DNA of 64,000 bases, from assembly GCA_945868505.1 (NCBI GenBank), contig CAMBLO010000007.1:23065-87064 (forward strand), read 5' to 3'. Source of the DNA: an uncultured Clostridia bacterium (GTDB lineage: Bacteria; Bacillota; Clostridia; Lachnospirales; Anaerotignaceae). A program made the position numbers and the translations under genes. A model generated the notes under the pieces. It did no database searches. It had not been told where the DNA came from and saw only the letters and a program-made list of their open reading frames with translations. This document shows positions 1-9,282 of the stretch, piece after piece. How positions within the stretch are numbered: the first letter of the stretch is position 1; each line of letters begins with the position of its first letter.

Positions 1-35
1 AGATGATATATGGAACGATGATGAGGAGGTAAACC

Positions 36-530
36 ATGAAGAAAATCGGTATCGTTATGGGCAGCGACAGCGACCTGCCTGTAGTGGAAAAAGCAATGGC
101 AACTCTGGAAAAATACGATGTGCCCTTTGAAGCACATGTATACTCTGCCCACAGAACCCCTGAAGAAGCAAGAGCCTTTGCAAAAGGCGCAAGAGAAAAC
201 GGCTTTGGTGCCATTATTGCAGCAGCGGGCAAGGCAGCCCATCTGGCAGGTGCCATGGCAGCCAATACAACACTTCCTGTCATTGGGATTCCCATTAAAT
301 CCTCCACACTGGATGGTCTGGATGCACTGCTTTCCACCGTGCAGATGCCCGGCGGCATGCCTGTTGCAACGGTAGCCATCGATGGTGCGGAAAACGCAGC
401 ACTGCTGGCAATCCAGATTTTGGCTGTGGAAGATGCAGCCCTGGCAGCAAAACTGGACAATGCAAGAGCGGAAGCAGCAGCAAAGGTGCTGGAAAAGAAT
501 GCTGTGTTAGAGGCGAGATACACAAAGTAA
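36..530 (+). CDS. purE: N5-carboxyaminoimidazole ribonucleotide mutase PurE (class I)
   Basis: PurE converts N5-CAIR to CAIR in de novo purine synthesis in the cytoplasm. The 164-residue product has the family's usual length, the N-terminal MGSDSDLP phosphate-binding motif, SAHRTPE and the class-I pattern AAHLAG followed by LPVIGIP. It does not have the class-II AGRSN motif, so a PurK partner would be expected; none lies in this window. The usual AGGAAHLPG reads AGKAAHLAG here. The ATG follows AGGAGGT at 24-30 with good spacing. It is the first visible gene of a purine operon whose promoter lies to the left of the window; 83 bp separate it from purM. Confidence 0.95.
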   Translation: MKKIGIVMGSDSDLPVVEKAMATLEKYDVPFEAHVYSAHRTPEEARAFAKGARENGFGAIIAAAGKAAHLAGAMAANTTLPVIGIPIKSSTLDGLDALLSTVQMPGGMPVATVAIDGAENAALLAIQILAVEDAALAAKLDNARAEAAAKVLEKNAVLEARYTK

Positions 531-613
531 GTATTTAAAAAATCATTTTGTAAGGAAACAATCAACAGTAAAACATATAAGGAAAAGGCGAAAGCCAAGA
601 GAGGAGTAACATA

Positions 614-1651
614 ATGAAAAGCCAGAGTGAAAGCTATAAAGCAGCAGGCGTAGATATTACTGCAGGTTACAAGGCAGTAGAACTGATGAAAGAGCATATC
701 GCAAAAACAATGACATCCGGTGTGATGGGCGATATCGGCGGTTTCGGCGGCCTGTTTGAACTGGATATGACAGGTATCACAAAACCCGTTTTGGTCAGCG
801 GTACAGACGGTGTTGGTACAAAACTGAAACTGGCATTCCTGATGGATAAGCATGATACAGTAGGCATCGACTGCGTAGCTATGTGCGTAAACGATATCAT
901 CTGCGTTGGTGCAAAGCCTCTGTTCTTCCTGGACTATATCGCAGTTGGCAAAAACTTCCCTGAAAAAGTAGCATCCATCGTATCCGGCGTTGCGGAAGGC
1001 TGTGTGCAGTCCGGCGCATCCCTGATCGGCGGCGAAACAGCAGAAATGCCCGGCTTCTATCCCGAAGATGAATACGATCTGGCTGGCTTTGCTGTAGGTG
1101 TTGTAGATAAAGATAAAATCCTGAACAATAAGACCATCAAAGAAGGCGATGTGATTCTGGCACTGCCCTCCAGCGGTGTACATTCCAACGGCTTCTCTCT
1201 GGTACGTCGTGTGCTGGATGTGGAACATGCCGATATCAAAACTCCTCTGGAAAGACTGGGCGGCAAGTCTATCGGCGAAGCACTGCTGGCTCCTACAAAA
1301 ATCTATGTAAAACCCATGCTGGCTCTGTTTGAAGAAGTGACAGTAAAAGCTGTTTCCCATATCACAGGCGGCGGCTTCTATGAAAATATCCCCAGAAGCA
1401 TTCCTAAGGGCTTCGGTGCAAAAATCGATAAAGCAAGCCTGAGAATCCCTGCTATCTTTGACCTGATTATGGAAAAAGGCAGTATCCCCGAAAGAGATAT
1501 GTTCAATACCTTCAATATGGGTGTTGGCATGAGCGTTGTTGTTGCAAAAGAAGATGCGGAAAAAGCAATCGAGATCCTGAAAGCAAATGGCGAAGATGCT
1601 TATATCATGGGCGAAATCGTTGCTTCTGAGGAAGGTGTTGTCATTTGTTGA
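614..1651 (+). CDS. purM: Phosphoribosylformylglycinamidine cyclo-ligase PurM (AIR synthetase)
   Basis: PurM closes the imidazole ring of FGAM with ATP to give AIR. The 345-residue length is typical for this single-domain protein of the PurM/SelD/ThiL fold. Visible family motifs are SGTDGVGTK near residues 58-66, CVNDI, the GGETAEMPG loop near residue 140, [13 protein letters not shown] and [13 protein letters not shown]. The ATG follows GAGAGGAG at -9. The stop codon overlaps the purN ATG by one base (TGATG), which indicates translational coupling. No unusual features. Confidence 0.97.
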   Translation: MKSQSESYKAAGVDITAGYKAVELMKEHIAKTMTSGVMGDIGGFGGLFELDMTGITKPVLVSGTDGVGTKLKLAFLMDKHDTVGIDCVAMCVNDIICVGAKPLFFLDYIAVGKNFPEKVASIVSGVAEGCVQSGASLIGGETAEMPGFYPEDEYDLAGFAVGVVDKDKILNNKTIKEGDVILALPSSGVHSNGFSLVRRVLDVEHADIKTPLERLGGKSIGEALLAPTKIYVKPMLALFEEVTVKAVSHITGGGFYENIPRSIPKGFGAKIDKASLRIPAIFDLIMEKGSIPERDMFNTFNMGVGMSVVVAKEDAEKAIEILKANGEDAYIMGEIVASEEGVVIC

Positions 1652-2259
1652 TGAAAACAAAGATCGCTGTATTCGTTTCCGGCGGCGGCACAAACCTGCA
1701 GGCGTTGATTGATGCGGAAAAAAGAGGGGAGATTCCCAGCGGGAAAATTGAACTGGTTCTTGCCAGCAACGACACTGCATATGCCCTGACAAGAGCGGCG
1801 GAAAACAACATCCCTTCTGTAGTGGTAAAACGCAAGCAGTTCGATTCTCAGATTGCATACGAAGAAGCGGTGAAGGCCATTCTTGCGGAAAGAGGCATTG
1901 AAATGATCGTTCTGGCGGGCTTTATGTCCATCCTCAGCGAGAATTTCACATCCGCTTATCCCAAGCGCATTGTCAATGTCCATCCTTCCCTGATTCCTTC
2001 CTTCTGCGGCAAGGGCTTCTATGGGCTCCATGTCCATGAAGCGGCACTGTCCTACGGCGTGAAGGTGACCGGGGCAACGGTGCATTATGTGAATGAAATT
2101 CCTGACGGCGGTGAGATTATCCTCCAGAAAGCAGTGGAAATTCAGGAGGGCGATACCCCTGAAGTGCTGCAGAAAAGAGTTATGAAACAGGCAGAATGGA
2201 TTCTGCTGCCCAAGGCAGTGGAAATGGTAGCGGCGAAGCTTCAGAAAGAAAGAGGTTAA
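1651..2259 (+). CDS. purN: Phosphoribosylglycinamide formyltransferase PurN
   Basis: PurN transfers the formyl group of 10-formyl-THF to GAR. The 202-residue product has the formyltransferase fold: [14 protein letters not shown] at the N-terminus for phosphate binding, LAGFMSIL, and the catalytic region [10 protein letters not shown] followed by [14 protein letters not shown]. Two in-frame TTG codons precede the chosen ATG (1645 and 1648), but the ATG overlaps the purM stop as TGATG, the usual coupled arrangement. Only 4 bp separate it from the next gene. Confidence 0.95.
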   Translation: MKTKIAVFVSGGGTNLQALIDAEKRGEIPSGKIELVLASNDTAYALTRAAENNIPSVVVKRKQFDSQIAYEEAVKAILAERGIEMIVLAGFMSILSENFTSAYPKRIVNVHPSLIPSFCGKGFYGLHVHEAALSYGVKVTGATVHYVNEIPDGGEIILQKAVEIQEGDTPEVLQKRVMKQAEWILLPKAVEMVAAKLQKERG

Positions 2260-2263
2260 AACA

Positions 2264-2983
2264 ATGAATGTTTATCAGAAAGATACAATGAAAGATTTGG
2301 TAAAGGACAATAGCTATGTTGGCCGTGGCATCGTTATCGGCAAAACAGAGGACGGCACAAAGGCAGCCATTGCATATTTTATCATGGGCCGCAGCGATAA
2401 CAGCCGTAACCGTATCTTCAAAGAAGAGGGCGAAGATGTGATGATCTACCCTTACGATGCATCTAAGGTAGAGGACCCTTCTCTGATCATCTATGCGCCC
2501 ATCCGCAAAGTGGACGATTTCCTGATCGTAACAAACGGAGATCAGACAGATACTATCTATGACTACGTTGTTGAAGGCGCATCCTTCGAAGATGCGCTGG
2601 AAACCAGAGAATTTGAACCCGACGGCCCCAACTGGACACCCAGAATCAGCGGTATGCTGACCTTCGCTGACGGCGATTTTACATATAAAATGAGCATCCT
2701 GAAGAGTGCGGATGCAGAAGGCACAGCCTGCAACAGATTCACCTATTCCTATAAAGCACTGGCAGGTGTAGGTCATTTCATCCATACCTATATGGGTGAT
2801 GGCAGCCCTCTGCCTACTTTCCAGGGGGAACCTGAAAGAACCACAGTTCCCAACGATATCGACGCTTGGACAAAGGAAATCTGGGAAAACCTGAACGAAC
2901 AGAACAAGATTTCTATTTATGTACGCTATACAGACCTGAAAACAGGCGCAGTGGAAAATAGAATGATCAATAAATACGAATAA
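2264..2983 (+). CDS. purO: IMP cyclohydrolase, stand-alone (PurO-like family)
   Basis: This 239-residue protein resembles the stand-alone IMP cyclohydrolase family (Pfam IMP_cyclohyd, archaeal PurO type), which closes FAICAR to IMP. Family-like stretches are NSYVGRGIVIG at the N-terminus, YFIMGRSDNSRNR, and RISGML in the second half. It is unrelated in sequence to the N-terminal MGS-like domain of bifunctional PurH. Its place directly before a formyltransferase-only PurH explains how the last two steps are covered. Spacing is 4 bp after purN and 19 bp before the next gene. Family assignment comes from recall of motifs; in vivo activity is inferred from context. Confidence 0.85.
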   Translation: MNVYQKDTMKDLVKDNSYVGRGIVIGKTEDGTKAAIAYFIMGRSDNSRNRIFKEEGEDVMIYPYDASKVEDPSLIIYAPIRKVDDFLIVTNGDQTDTIYDYVVEGASFEDALETREFEPDGPNWTPRISGMLTFADGDFTYKMSILKSADAEGTACNRFTYSYKALAGVGHFIHTYMGDGSPLPTFQGEPERTTVPNDIDAWTKEIWENLNEQNKISIYVRYTDLKTGAVENRMINKYE

Positions 2984-3002
2984 GAGAGAGGGGATTCTGA
3001 AA

Positions 3003-4187
3003 ATGAAAGAGTTTGAACTGAAATATGGTTGTAACCCCAACCAGAAGCCTGCAAAGATTTTCATGGAAAATGGTGCTGAACTGCCCATCGAGATTTTGAA
3101 CGGCAAACCCGGCTACATCAACTTTCTGGATGCCTTTAACAGCTGGCAGTTGGTAAAGGAAATCAAGGATGCACTGGGCATGCCCGCGGCAACATCCTTC
3201 AAACACGTTAGCCCTACTTCCGCAGCAGTCGGCACACCTATGAGCGATGCCCTGAAAAAAGCATGCTTCGTAGACGATATCGAAGGTTTGGATGATTCTC
3301 CTCTGGCACTGGCTTATGCAAGAGCAAGAGGTACAGACAGAATGTCCTCCTTCGGTGACTGGATTGCCCTGAGCGATGTTTGTGATGTGACAACAGCAAA
3401 CCTCATCAAGAGAGAGGTTTCCGATGGCATCATTGCGCCCGGCTATACAGACGAAGCGCTGGAAATTCTGAAAAGCAAGAAAAAAGGCAATTACAATATT
3501 GTAAAAATCGACCCTAACTATGTTCCTGCTGCACAGGAAAAGAAACAGGTTTATGGCATTACCTTTGAACAGGGCAGAAACAATTTTGAAATCAATAAAG
3601 CCCTGCTGGATAACGTGGTAACAGAAAATAAGGAACTGCCCGAAGAAGCAAAACGTGACCTGATTATTGCGCTGATTACATTAAAATACACCCAGTCCAA
3701 CTCCGTATGCTTCGCAAAAGACGGTCAGGCCATCGGTGTTGGTGCCGGTCAGCAGTCCAGAATCCACTGCACCAGACTGGCAGGCAGCAAAGCGGATAAC
3801 TGGCATCTGAGACAGCATGAAAAGGTTCTGAATCTGCCTTTCCTGCCTACTGTAGGTCGCCCCGACAGAGACAACACCATCGACGTTTATATCTCTGATG
3901 ATTACGAAGATGTTCTGGCAGAAGGCACATGGCAGACACTGTTCTCCGAAAAGCCCGAACCCCTGACAAGAGAAGAAAAGAAAGCATATCTGTCCACCAT
4001 TAAAGGCGTGGCTCTGGGCTCCGACGCATTCTTCCCCTTCGGTGACAATATCGAGAGAGCGGCAAAGAGCGGCGTTTCCTATATTGCTGAACCCGGCGGC
4101 TCCATCCGTGATGACAATGTTATTGCAACCTGCAACAGATTTGGCATGGCAATGGCATTCACAGGCATGAGACTGTTCCACCACTAA
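3003..4187 (+). CDS. purH: AICAR formyltransferase, stand-alone (PurH C-terminal domain type)
   Basis: The enzyme formylates AICAR to FAICAR with 10-formyl-THF. The 394 residues correspond to the transformylase domain only. Diagnostic pieces are LKYGCNPNQKPA at the start, SFKHVSPTSAAVG, which carries the catalytic Lys-His pair, RGTDRMSSFGDWIALSD, and YTQSNSVCFAKDGQ followed by GVGAGQQSRIHCT. The cyclohydrolase domain that normally precedes it in bacterial PurH (about 200 residues) is absent and is replaced by the separate upstream gene. The ATG follows GAGAGGGG. purD starts 20 bp downstream. Confidence 0.93.
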   Translation: MKEFELKYGCNPNQKPAKIFMENGAELPIEILNGKPGYINFLDAFNSWQLVKEIKDALGMPAATSFKHVSPTSAAVGTPMSDALKKACFVDDIEGLDDSPLALAYARARGTDRMSSFGDWIALSDVCDVTTANLIKREVSDGIIAPGYTDEALEILKSKKKGNYNIVKIDPNYVPAAQEKKQVYGITFEQGRNNFEINKALLDNVVTENKELPEEAKRDLIIALITLKYTQSNSVCFAKDGQAIGVGAGQQSRIHCTRLAGSKADNWHLRQHEKVLNLPFLPTVGRPDRDNTIDVYISDDYEDVLAEGTWQTLFSEKPEPLTREEKKAYLSTIKGVALGSDAFFPFGDNIERAAKSGVSYIAEPGGSIRDDNVIATCNRFGMAMAFTGMRLFHH

Positions 4188-4207
4188 TCCGAAAGGAGAC
4201 ATATATA

Positions 4208-5470
4208 ATGAAGGTTATGGTAGTCGGTGGTGGCGGCAGAGAACACGCTATCATCAAAAAAATCAAAGAAAATTCCGCAGTAACAGAACTCTACGCACTG
4301 CCCGGCAACGGCGGCATCGCGAAGGATGCTACCTGCGTGGATATTGGTGCAAAGGATATCGAAGGCGTTGTGGCTTTCGCCAAGGAAAAAGCTATCGATT
4401 TTGCAGTGGTCGCACCCGATGACCCTCTGGTGCTGGGTATGGTAGATGCCCTGAATGCCATCGGCATCCCTTGCTTCGGTCCCGATAAAAAAGCTGCGAT
4501 TCTGGAGGGCAGCAAGGTTTTCTCCAAAAACCTGATGAAAAAATATGGTATCCCCACAGCGGCGTATGAAGTATTCGACGATATGGACAAAGCACTGGTA
4601 TATCTGGAAACAGCACCCCTGCCTACTGTAGTGAAAGCAGATGGTCTGGCTCTGGGCAAGGGCGTAATCATTGCCGAAACAAAGGAAGCGGCTCAGGATG
4701 CGGTGCGTTCCATGATGGCGGATAAGGTGTTTGGTGCCAGTGGTGACCACATCGTTATCGAAGAATTTATGACAGGCCCCGAAGTTTCCGTTCTGGCTTT
4801 CACAGACGGTAAAACAATGGTTCCTATGGTTTCCGCTATGGACCACAAAAGAGCTTTGGATGGGGATAAAGGCTTGAACACAGGCGGCATGGGCACCATC
4901 GCCCCTAATCCTTTCTACACAGAAGCAGTGGCAAAGGAATGTATGGATAAGATTTTCGTTCCCACTATGGAAGCAATGAACGCAGAAGGCCGTACCTTCA
5001 AGGGCTGTCTGTTCTTTGGTCTGATGATCACACCCAATGGCCCCAAGGTGATTGAATATAACTGCCGTTTCGGCGACCCTGAAACACAGGTAGTACTGCC
5101 CCTACTGGAAAGCGACCTGCTGACCATCATGCAGGCTGTGGCAGCGGAAAAACTGGCGGATGTGGAAGTAAAATTCAGCGATAAGGCTGCTTGCTGCGTT
5201 ATCATGGCTTCCGCAGGCTATCCCCAGAGCTATGAAAAAGGCTTTGAAATCACACTGCCCGCAGAGGACAAGCTCATCTTTGTGGCAGGTGCGAAGGAAG
5301 CAGATGGCAAGCTGCTGACCAACGGCGGCCGTGTACTGGGTGTGACAGAAATTGCAGGCACACTGCCCGAAGCCATTGCAAAAGCCTATGAAAGCGTAAA
5401 AACAGTAAAATTCGACAACGCATACTATAGAAACGACATCGGTAAAAAAGCCCTTGCGGCGGAGGTATAA
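4208..5470 (+). CDS. purD: Phosphoribosylamine-glycine ligase PurD (GAR synthetase)
   Basis: PurD joins glycine to phosphoribosylamine with ATP. The protein has 420 residues, the usual length, with the ATP-grasp order: N-terminal MVVGGGGREHAI, the GPDKKAAILEGSK segment, VVKADGLALGKGVI in the ATP-grasp core, GGMGTIAPNP, and the metal-binding EYNCRFGDPETQ. The ATG follows GAAAGGAGA. It is separated from purL by only 2 bp, so the two are almost certainly co-translated. No anomalies. Confidence 0.97.
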   Translation: MKVMVVGGGGREHAIIKKIKENSAVTELYALPGNGGIAKDATCVDIGAKDIEGVVAFAKEKAIDFAVVAPDDPLVLGMVDALNAIGIPCFGPDKKAAILEGSKVFSKNLMKKYGIPTAAYEVFDDMDKALVYLETAPLPTVVKADGLALGKGVIIAETKEAAQDAVRSMMADKVFGASGDHIVIEEFMTGPEVSVLAFTDGKTMVPMVSAMDHKRALDGDKGLNTGGMGTIAPNPFYTEAVAKECMDKIFVPTMEAMNAEGRTFKGCLFFGLMITPNGPKVIEYNCRFGDPETQVVLPLLESDLLTIMQAVAAEKLADVEVKFSDKAACCVIMASAGYPQSYEKGFEITLPAEDKLIFVAGAKEADGKLLTNGGRVLGVTEIAGTLPEAIAKAYESVKTVKFDNAYYRNDIGKKALAAEV

Positions 5471-5472
5471 CC

Positions 5473-8400
5473 ATGGTTTATAGAATTTATGTTGAAAAGA
5501 AACAGGGTCTGGCTGCGGAAGCAGCCTCCCTGAAAGGCGATATTGTCAATCTGCTTGGCATCAAGGGTCTGACAGATTTACGCCTTTTGAACCGTTACGA
5601 TGTGGAACACATCGACAAAGAACTGTTTGATTACTGCAAACAGACTGTATTTTCCGAACCTCAGCTGGATGATCTGAGAGAAGAGATTCCTGCTGACGGT
5701 GCGGCTGTATTCGCTGTGGAATATCTGCCCGGTCAGTTCGACCAGAGAGCAAATTCCGCTGCAGAATGTATCCAGATTATTTCCAAACAGGAAAGACCTC
5801 TGGTGAAAACAGCAAAGGTTTATGTTCTGTACGGCACACTGACAGAGGATGATGTGGATGCGATCAAAAAATTCCTCATCAACCCCGTAGAATCCAGAGA
5901 AGCAACTTTGGATGCCTTCGAAACACTGGATGTGAAATATGAAATTCCCACAGAAGTTGCAACAGTTGATGGTTTCCGTGGTCTGGATGAAACAGCCCTG
6001 ATGGCTTTCATCAAAGACAATGGTCTGGCTATGGATTTGGATGATATCAAGGTTTGCCAGAACTATTTCCTGAGCGAACAGAGAGACCCTACCATCACAG
6101 AAATCAAGATGATTGATACCTATTGGTCCGATCACTGCCGTCATACGACATTCCTGACAACCATTGACAGCATCAAATTTGAAGATGAAGTGCTGCAGGC
6201 GGCTTATAACGAATATCTGGCAACCAGAGCAGCCATCGGCAGAACAAAGCCCATCAACCTGATGGATATGGGTACCATCGTTGCGAAATTCCTGAAACAG
6301 GAAGGCAAGCTGGATAAGCTGGATGAATCCGAAGAAATCAACGCTTGTACTGTAAAGATCGATGTAGATGTGGAAGGCGAAACACAGAAATGGCTGCTGC
6401 TGTTCAAAAATGAAACCCACAACCACCCTACAGAAATCGAACCTTTCGGCGGTGCGGCAACCTGCGTGGGCGGTGCCATCCGTGACCCTCTGAGCGGTCG
6501 TTCCTATGTTTACGCAGCCATGCGTGTAACAGGTGCAGGCAACCCCCTGACACCCGTTTCCGAAACCATGCGGGGCAAACTGCCTCAGCGTACCATCGTA
6601 ACAACAGCGGCTGCCGGTTATAGCTCCTACGGGAACCAGATTGGTCTGGCAACAGGGCAGGTAGATGAACTGTACCATGACGGTTATGTGGCAAAGAGAA
6701 TGGAAATCGGTGCGGTTATCGCAGCGGCTCCTGCGGAAAATGTACGCAGAGAACGCCCTGTAGACAGCGATATCGTTATCCTTCTGGGTGGCAGAACAGG
6801 CCGTGACGGCTGCGGCGGTGCCACAGGCTCCTCCAAATCCCATACTCTGGAATCTCTGGAAAGCTGCGGCGCAGAAGTACAGAAGGGGAATGCACCCGAA
6901 GAAAGAAAACTGCAGAGATTGTTCAGAAATCCCGAAGCATCCAAGCTCATCAAACGTTGTAATGACTTTGGTGCCGGCGGTGTTTCCGTTGCCATCGGTG
7001 AATTGGCAGATGGTCTGGAAATCGATCTGAACGCAGTACCCAAAAAATATGACGGTCTGGACGGTACAGAACTGGCAATTTCCGAATCTCAGGAAAGAAT
7101 GGCAGTTGTGGTTGCCGCAGCAGACGTAGAACGCTTCAAAGAACTGGCTTATGCAGAAAACCTGGAAGCAACAGTAGTTGCCAGAGTCACAGAAAAACCT
7201 TATCTGGTAATGAACTGGAACGGCAAAAATATCGTAAATATCTCCCGTGCGTTCCTGGATTCCAACGGTGCAGAAAAGCATATCGACATCGCACCTGCGG
7301 CTCCTCAGCCCTTCGCAAAAGAAATCCCCGCAGATTTCAAGAAAGGCTACATGGAACTGGCACAGGATCTGAATGTATGCTCCAAGAGAGGTCTGTCCGA
7401 ACGTTTCGACTCCACCATCGGTGCCGGTACAGTTCTGATGCCTTTCGGCGGCAAAAACCAGAAAACACCCATTCAGGCTATGGTAAATAAGGTATCCGTA
7501 GAAAAACAGGATACCACAACCTGCTCCCTGATGGCTTGGGGCTACAACCCCTTCATTGCAGAAAAGAGCCCTTACCACAGTGCATATCTGGCAGTTGTGG
7601 AATCCGTTGCGAAACTGGTGGCAACAGGTGCGAAATTCGAAGATGTATACCTGTCCTTCCAGGAATACTTCGAAAAACCCATGAAGGACGGCAAACGCTG
7701 GGGCAAGCCTCTGGCGGCTCTGCTGGGTGCATTCATGGCACAGAAGGGTCTGGAAATTGCTGCCATCGGCGGTAAAGACTCCATGAGCGGTACCTTTGAA
7801 CATATCGACGTACCTCCCACACTGGTATCCTTCGCAGTAACAACAGACAATATCAACAACATCGTTTCTCCTGAATTCAAAGGCGAAGGCCATAAAGTGG
7901 TTCTGGTGAAACCTGAATACGATAAAGACGGTCTGCCTACTACAGACAGCCTGAAGAAGGTATTCGACGTAGTAACAGGACTGATGAGAGACGGCAAGGT
8001 TGCAGCGGCTTATACGCCTACCTACGGCGGTGTGGCAGAAGCTATCCTGAAAATGACTATGGGTAACGATATCGGCTTCACTTATGCCGACGGCGTAAGC
8101 AAAGAAGATATCTTTGGCTACAACTATGGCGCATTCGTTCTGGAACTGACAGCAGATGCAGAAGTGGGCATCCTGCTGGGTACCACAGGCGGCAGCGCTA
8201 TCGTTTGCGGCAGCGAAAGCATCGCTCTGGATGAAATTTTTGCAGCTTATGAAAATAAATTGGAAGAAATCTATCCTATGCACGCTGCAGCAGAGGAAAA
8301 AGCAGAAATTCCTGCATTCACAACAAAAGCAGAAGGCATCACCTATAAGGCGGCAGCACCCGTTGCAAAGCCTCGTGTGCTGATTCCTGTATTCCCCGGT

Positions 8401-9165
8401 ACAAACTGCGAATTCGACTCTGCAAAGGCTGTAGAACGGGCTGGCGCAAAGGCGGAAATCTTCGTTATCAATAACCTGTCTGCATCCGGCATTGCAGATT
8501 CCATCGAACGCTTTGCAAAAGAAGTGAAACAGTCTCAGACTATCTTCATCCCCGGTGGTTTCTCCGGCGGTGACGAACCCGATGGTTCCGGTAAATTCAT
8601 CACAGCATTCTTCCGCAACCCTGAAATCAAGGAAGCAGTAACGGCACACCTGAAAGAAAGAGACGGTCTGATTTGCGGTATCTGTAACGGTTTCCAGGCA
8701 TTGATTAAGCTGGGGCTGGTGCCTTACGGCGAAATCATTGATACAGATGAAACTTGTCCGACACTGTCCTACAATACCATCAGCAGACACCAGTCCAAGA
8801 TCGTTCGTGTGAGACTGGCAACAGAAAAATCTCCTTGGCTGACAAATGTAAAAGCCGGCGATATCTTCAGCGTGCCTATTTCCCACGGCGAAGGCCGTAT
8901 CCTGATGGAAGATAAACTGGTACAGGAATTGGCAGCAAAAGGCCAGATTTTGACACAGTATGTAGACGAAAAGGGTCTGCCTACCAACGATATCCAGTTC
9001 AACCCCAATGGCTCTACTTATGCCATCGAAGGTTTGATCTCTCCCGATGGTCGTGTCATCGGTAAGATGGGCCATGCAGAACGTATTGGCGACGGTCTGT
9101 ATCAGAACGTAGAAGGCAACTATGATATGAAGCTGTTCAAATCCATGGTAGAGTATTTCAAATAA
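5473..9165 (+). CDS. purL: Phosphoribosylformylglycinamidine synthase, fused PurL-PurQ
   Basis: The enzyme makes FGAM from FGAR, glutamine and ATP. This is the single-chain form (1230 residues): an N-terminal PurS-like part, two PurM-like halves with the substrate motif SDHCRHTTFLTT near residue 220 and ETHNHPTEIEPFGGAATCVGG near residue 316, then a class-I glutaminase domain from about residue 970. The glutaminase has the nucleophile region CGICNGFQ (C1071) and ISHGEGR. Single-chain PurL is common in Clostridia and Proteobacteria, whereas Bacillus uses separate PurS, PurL and PurQ. It is the last gene before the operon's terminator. Confidence 0.97.
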   Translation: MVYRIYVEKKQGLAAEAASLKGDIVNLLGIKGLTDLRLLNRYDVEHIDKELFDYCKQTVFSEPQLDDLREEIPADGAAVFAVEYLPGQFDQRANSAAECIQIISKQERPLVKTAKVYVLYGTLTEDDVDAIKKFLINPVESREATLDAFETLDVKYEIPTEVATVDGFRGLDETALMAFIKDNGLAMDLDDIKVCQNYFLSEQRDPTITEIKMIDTYWSDHCRHTTFLTTIDSIKFEDEVLQAAYNEYLATRAAIGRTKPINLMDMGTIVAKFLKQEGKLDKLDESEEINACTVKIDVDVEGETQKWLLLFKNETHNHPTEIEPFGGAATCVGGAIRDPLSGRSYVYAAMRVTGAGNPLTPVSETMRGKLPQRTIVTTAAAGYSSYGNQIGLATGQVDELYHDGYVAKRMEIGAVIAAAPAENVRRERPVDSDIVILLGGRTGRDGCGGATGSSKSHTLESLESCGAEVQKGNAPEERKLQRLFRNPEASKLIKRCNDFGAGGVSVAIGELADGLEIDLNAVPKKYDGLDGTELAISESQERMAVVVAAADVERFKELAYAENLEATVVARVTEKPYLVMNWNGKNIVNISRAFLDSNGAEKHIDIAPAAPQPFAKEIPADFKKGYMELAQDLNVCSKRGLSERFDSTIGAGTVLMPFGGKNQKTPIQAMVNKVSVEKQDTTTCSLMAWGYNPFIAEKSPYHSAYLAVVESVAKLVATGAKFEDVYLSFQEYFEKPMKDGKRWGKPLAALLGAFMAQKGLEIAAIGGKDSMSGTFEHIDVPPTLVSFAVTTDNINNIVSPEFKGEGHKVVLVKPEYDKDGLPTTDSLKKVFDVVTGLMRDGKVAAAYTPTYGGVAEAILKMTMGNDIGFTYADGVSKEDIFGYNYGAFVLELTADAEVGILLGTTGGSAIVCGSESIALDEIFAAYENKLEEIYPMHAAAEEKAEIPAFTTKAEGITYKAAAPVAKPRVLIPVFPGTNCEFDSAKAVERAGAKAEIFVINNLSASGIADSIERFAKEVKQSQTIFIPGGFSGGDEPDGSGKFITAFFRNPEIKEAVTAHLKERDGLICGICNGFQALIKLGLVPYGEIIDTDETCPTLSYNTISRHQSKIVRVRLATEKSPWLTNVKAGDIFSVPISHGEGRILMEDKLVQELAAKGQILTQYVDEKGLPTNDIQFNPNGSTYAIEGLISPDGRVIGKMGHAERIGDGLYQNVEGNYDMKLFKSMVEYFK

Positions 9166-9175
9166 AAGACGTTAA

Positions 9176-9203
9176 GAGAGGTGGCTTAGCCGCCTCTTTT
9201 TTC
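9176..9203 (+). terminator. Rho-independent terminator of the purine operon
   Basis: A stem of about 10 pairs (arms AGAGGTGGC and GCCGCCTCT, loop TTA, one G-U pair) is followed directly by six T residues. It lies 10 bp after the purL stop codon. Confidence 0.9.
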
Positions 9204-9204
9204 G

Positions 9205-9233
9205 TTGCATGAAAGATCAAAGGGTGATAGTAT
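9205..9233 (+). promoter_or_regulatory. Sigma-A promoter for the threonine-aldolase-like gene
   Basis: TTGCAT (9205-9210), 17-bp spacer, TAGTAT (9228-9233). It lies just after the purine terminator and about 50 bp before the next ATG. Confidence 0.6.
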
Positions 9234-9282
9234 ATGAAATAGGTTACAATGCAATTTTTGCTGAAATATAGGAGGAAGAAAA

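Noticed and set aside
5578..9075. Very long open frame on the minus strand opposite purL
   Set aside because: It mirrors purL codon by codon, has a Cys/Phe/Gln-rich composition and no ribosome site. It is a shadow created by strong codon bias in a real gene.
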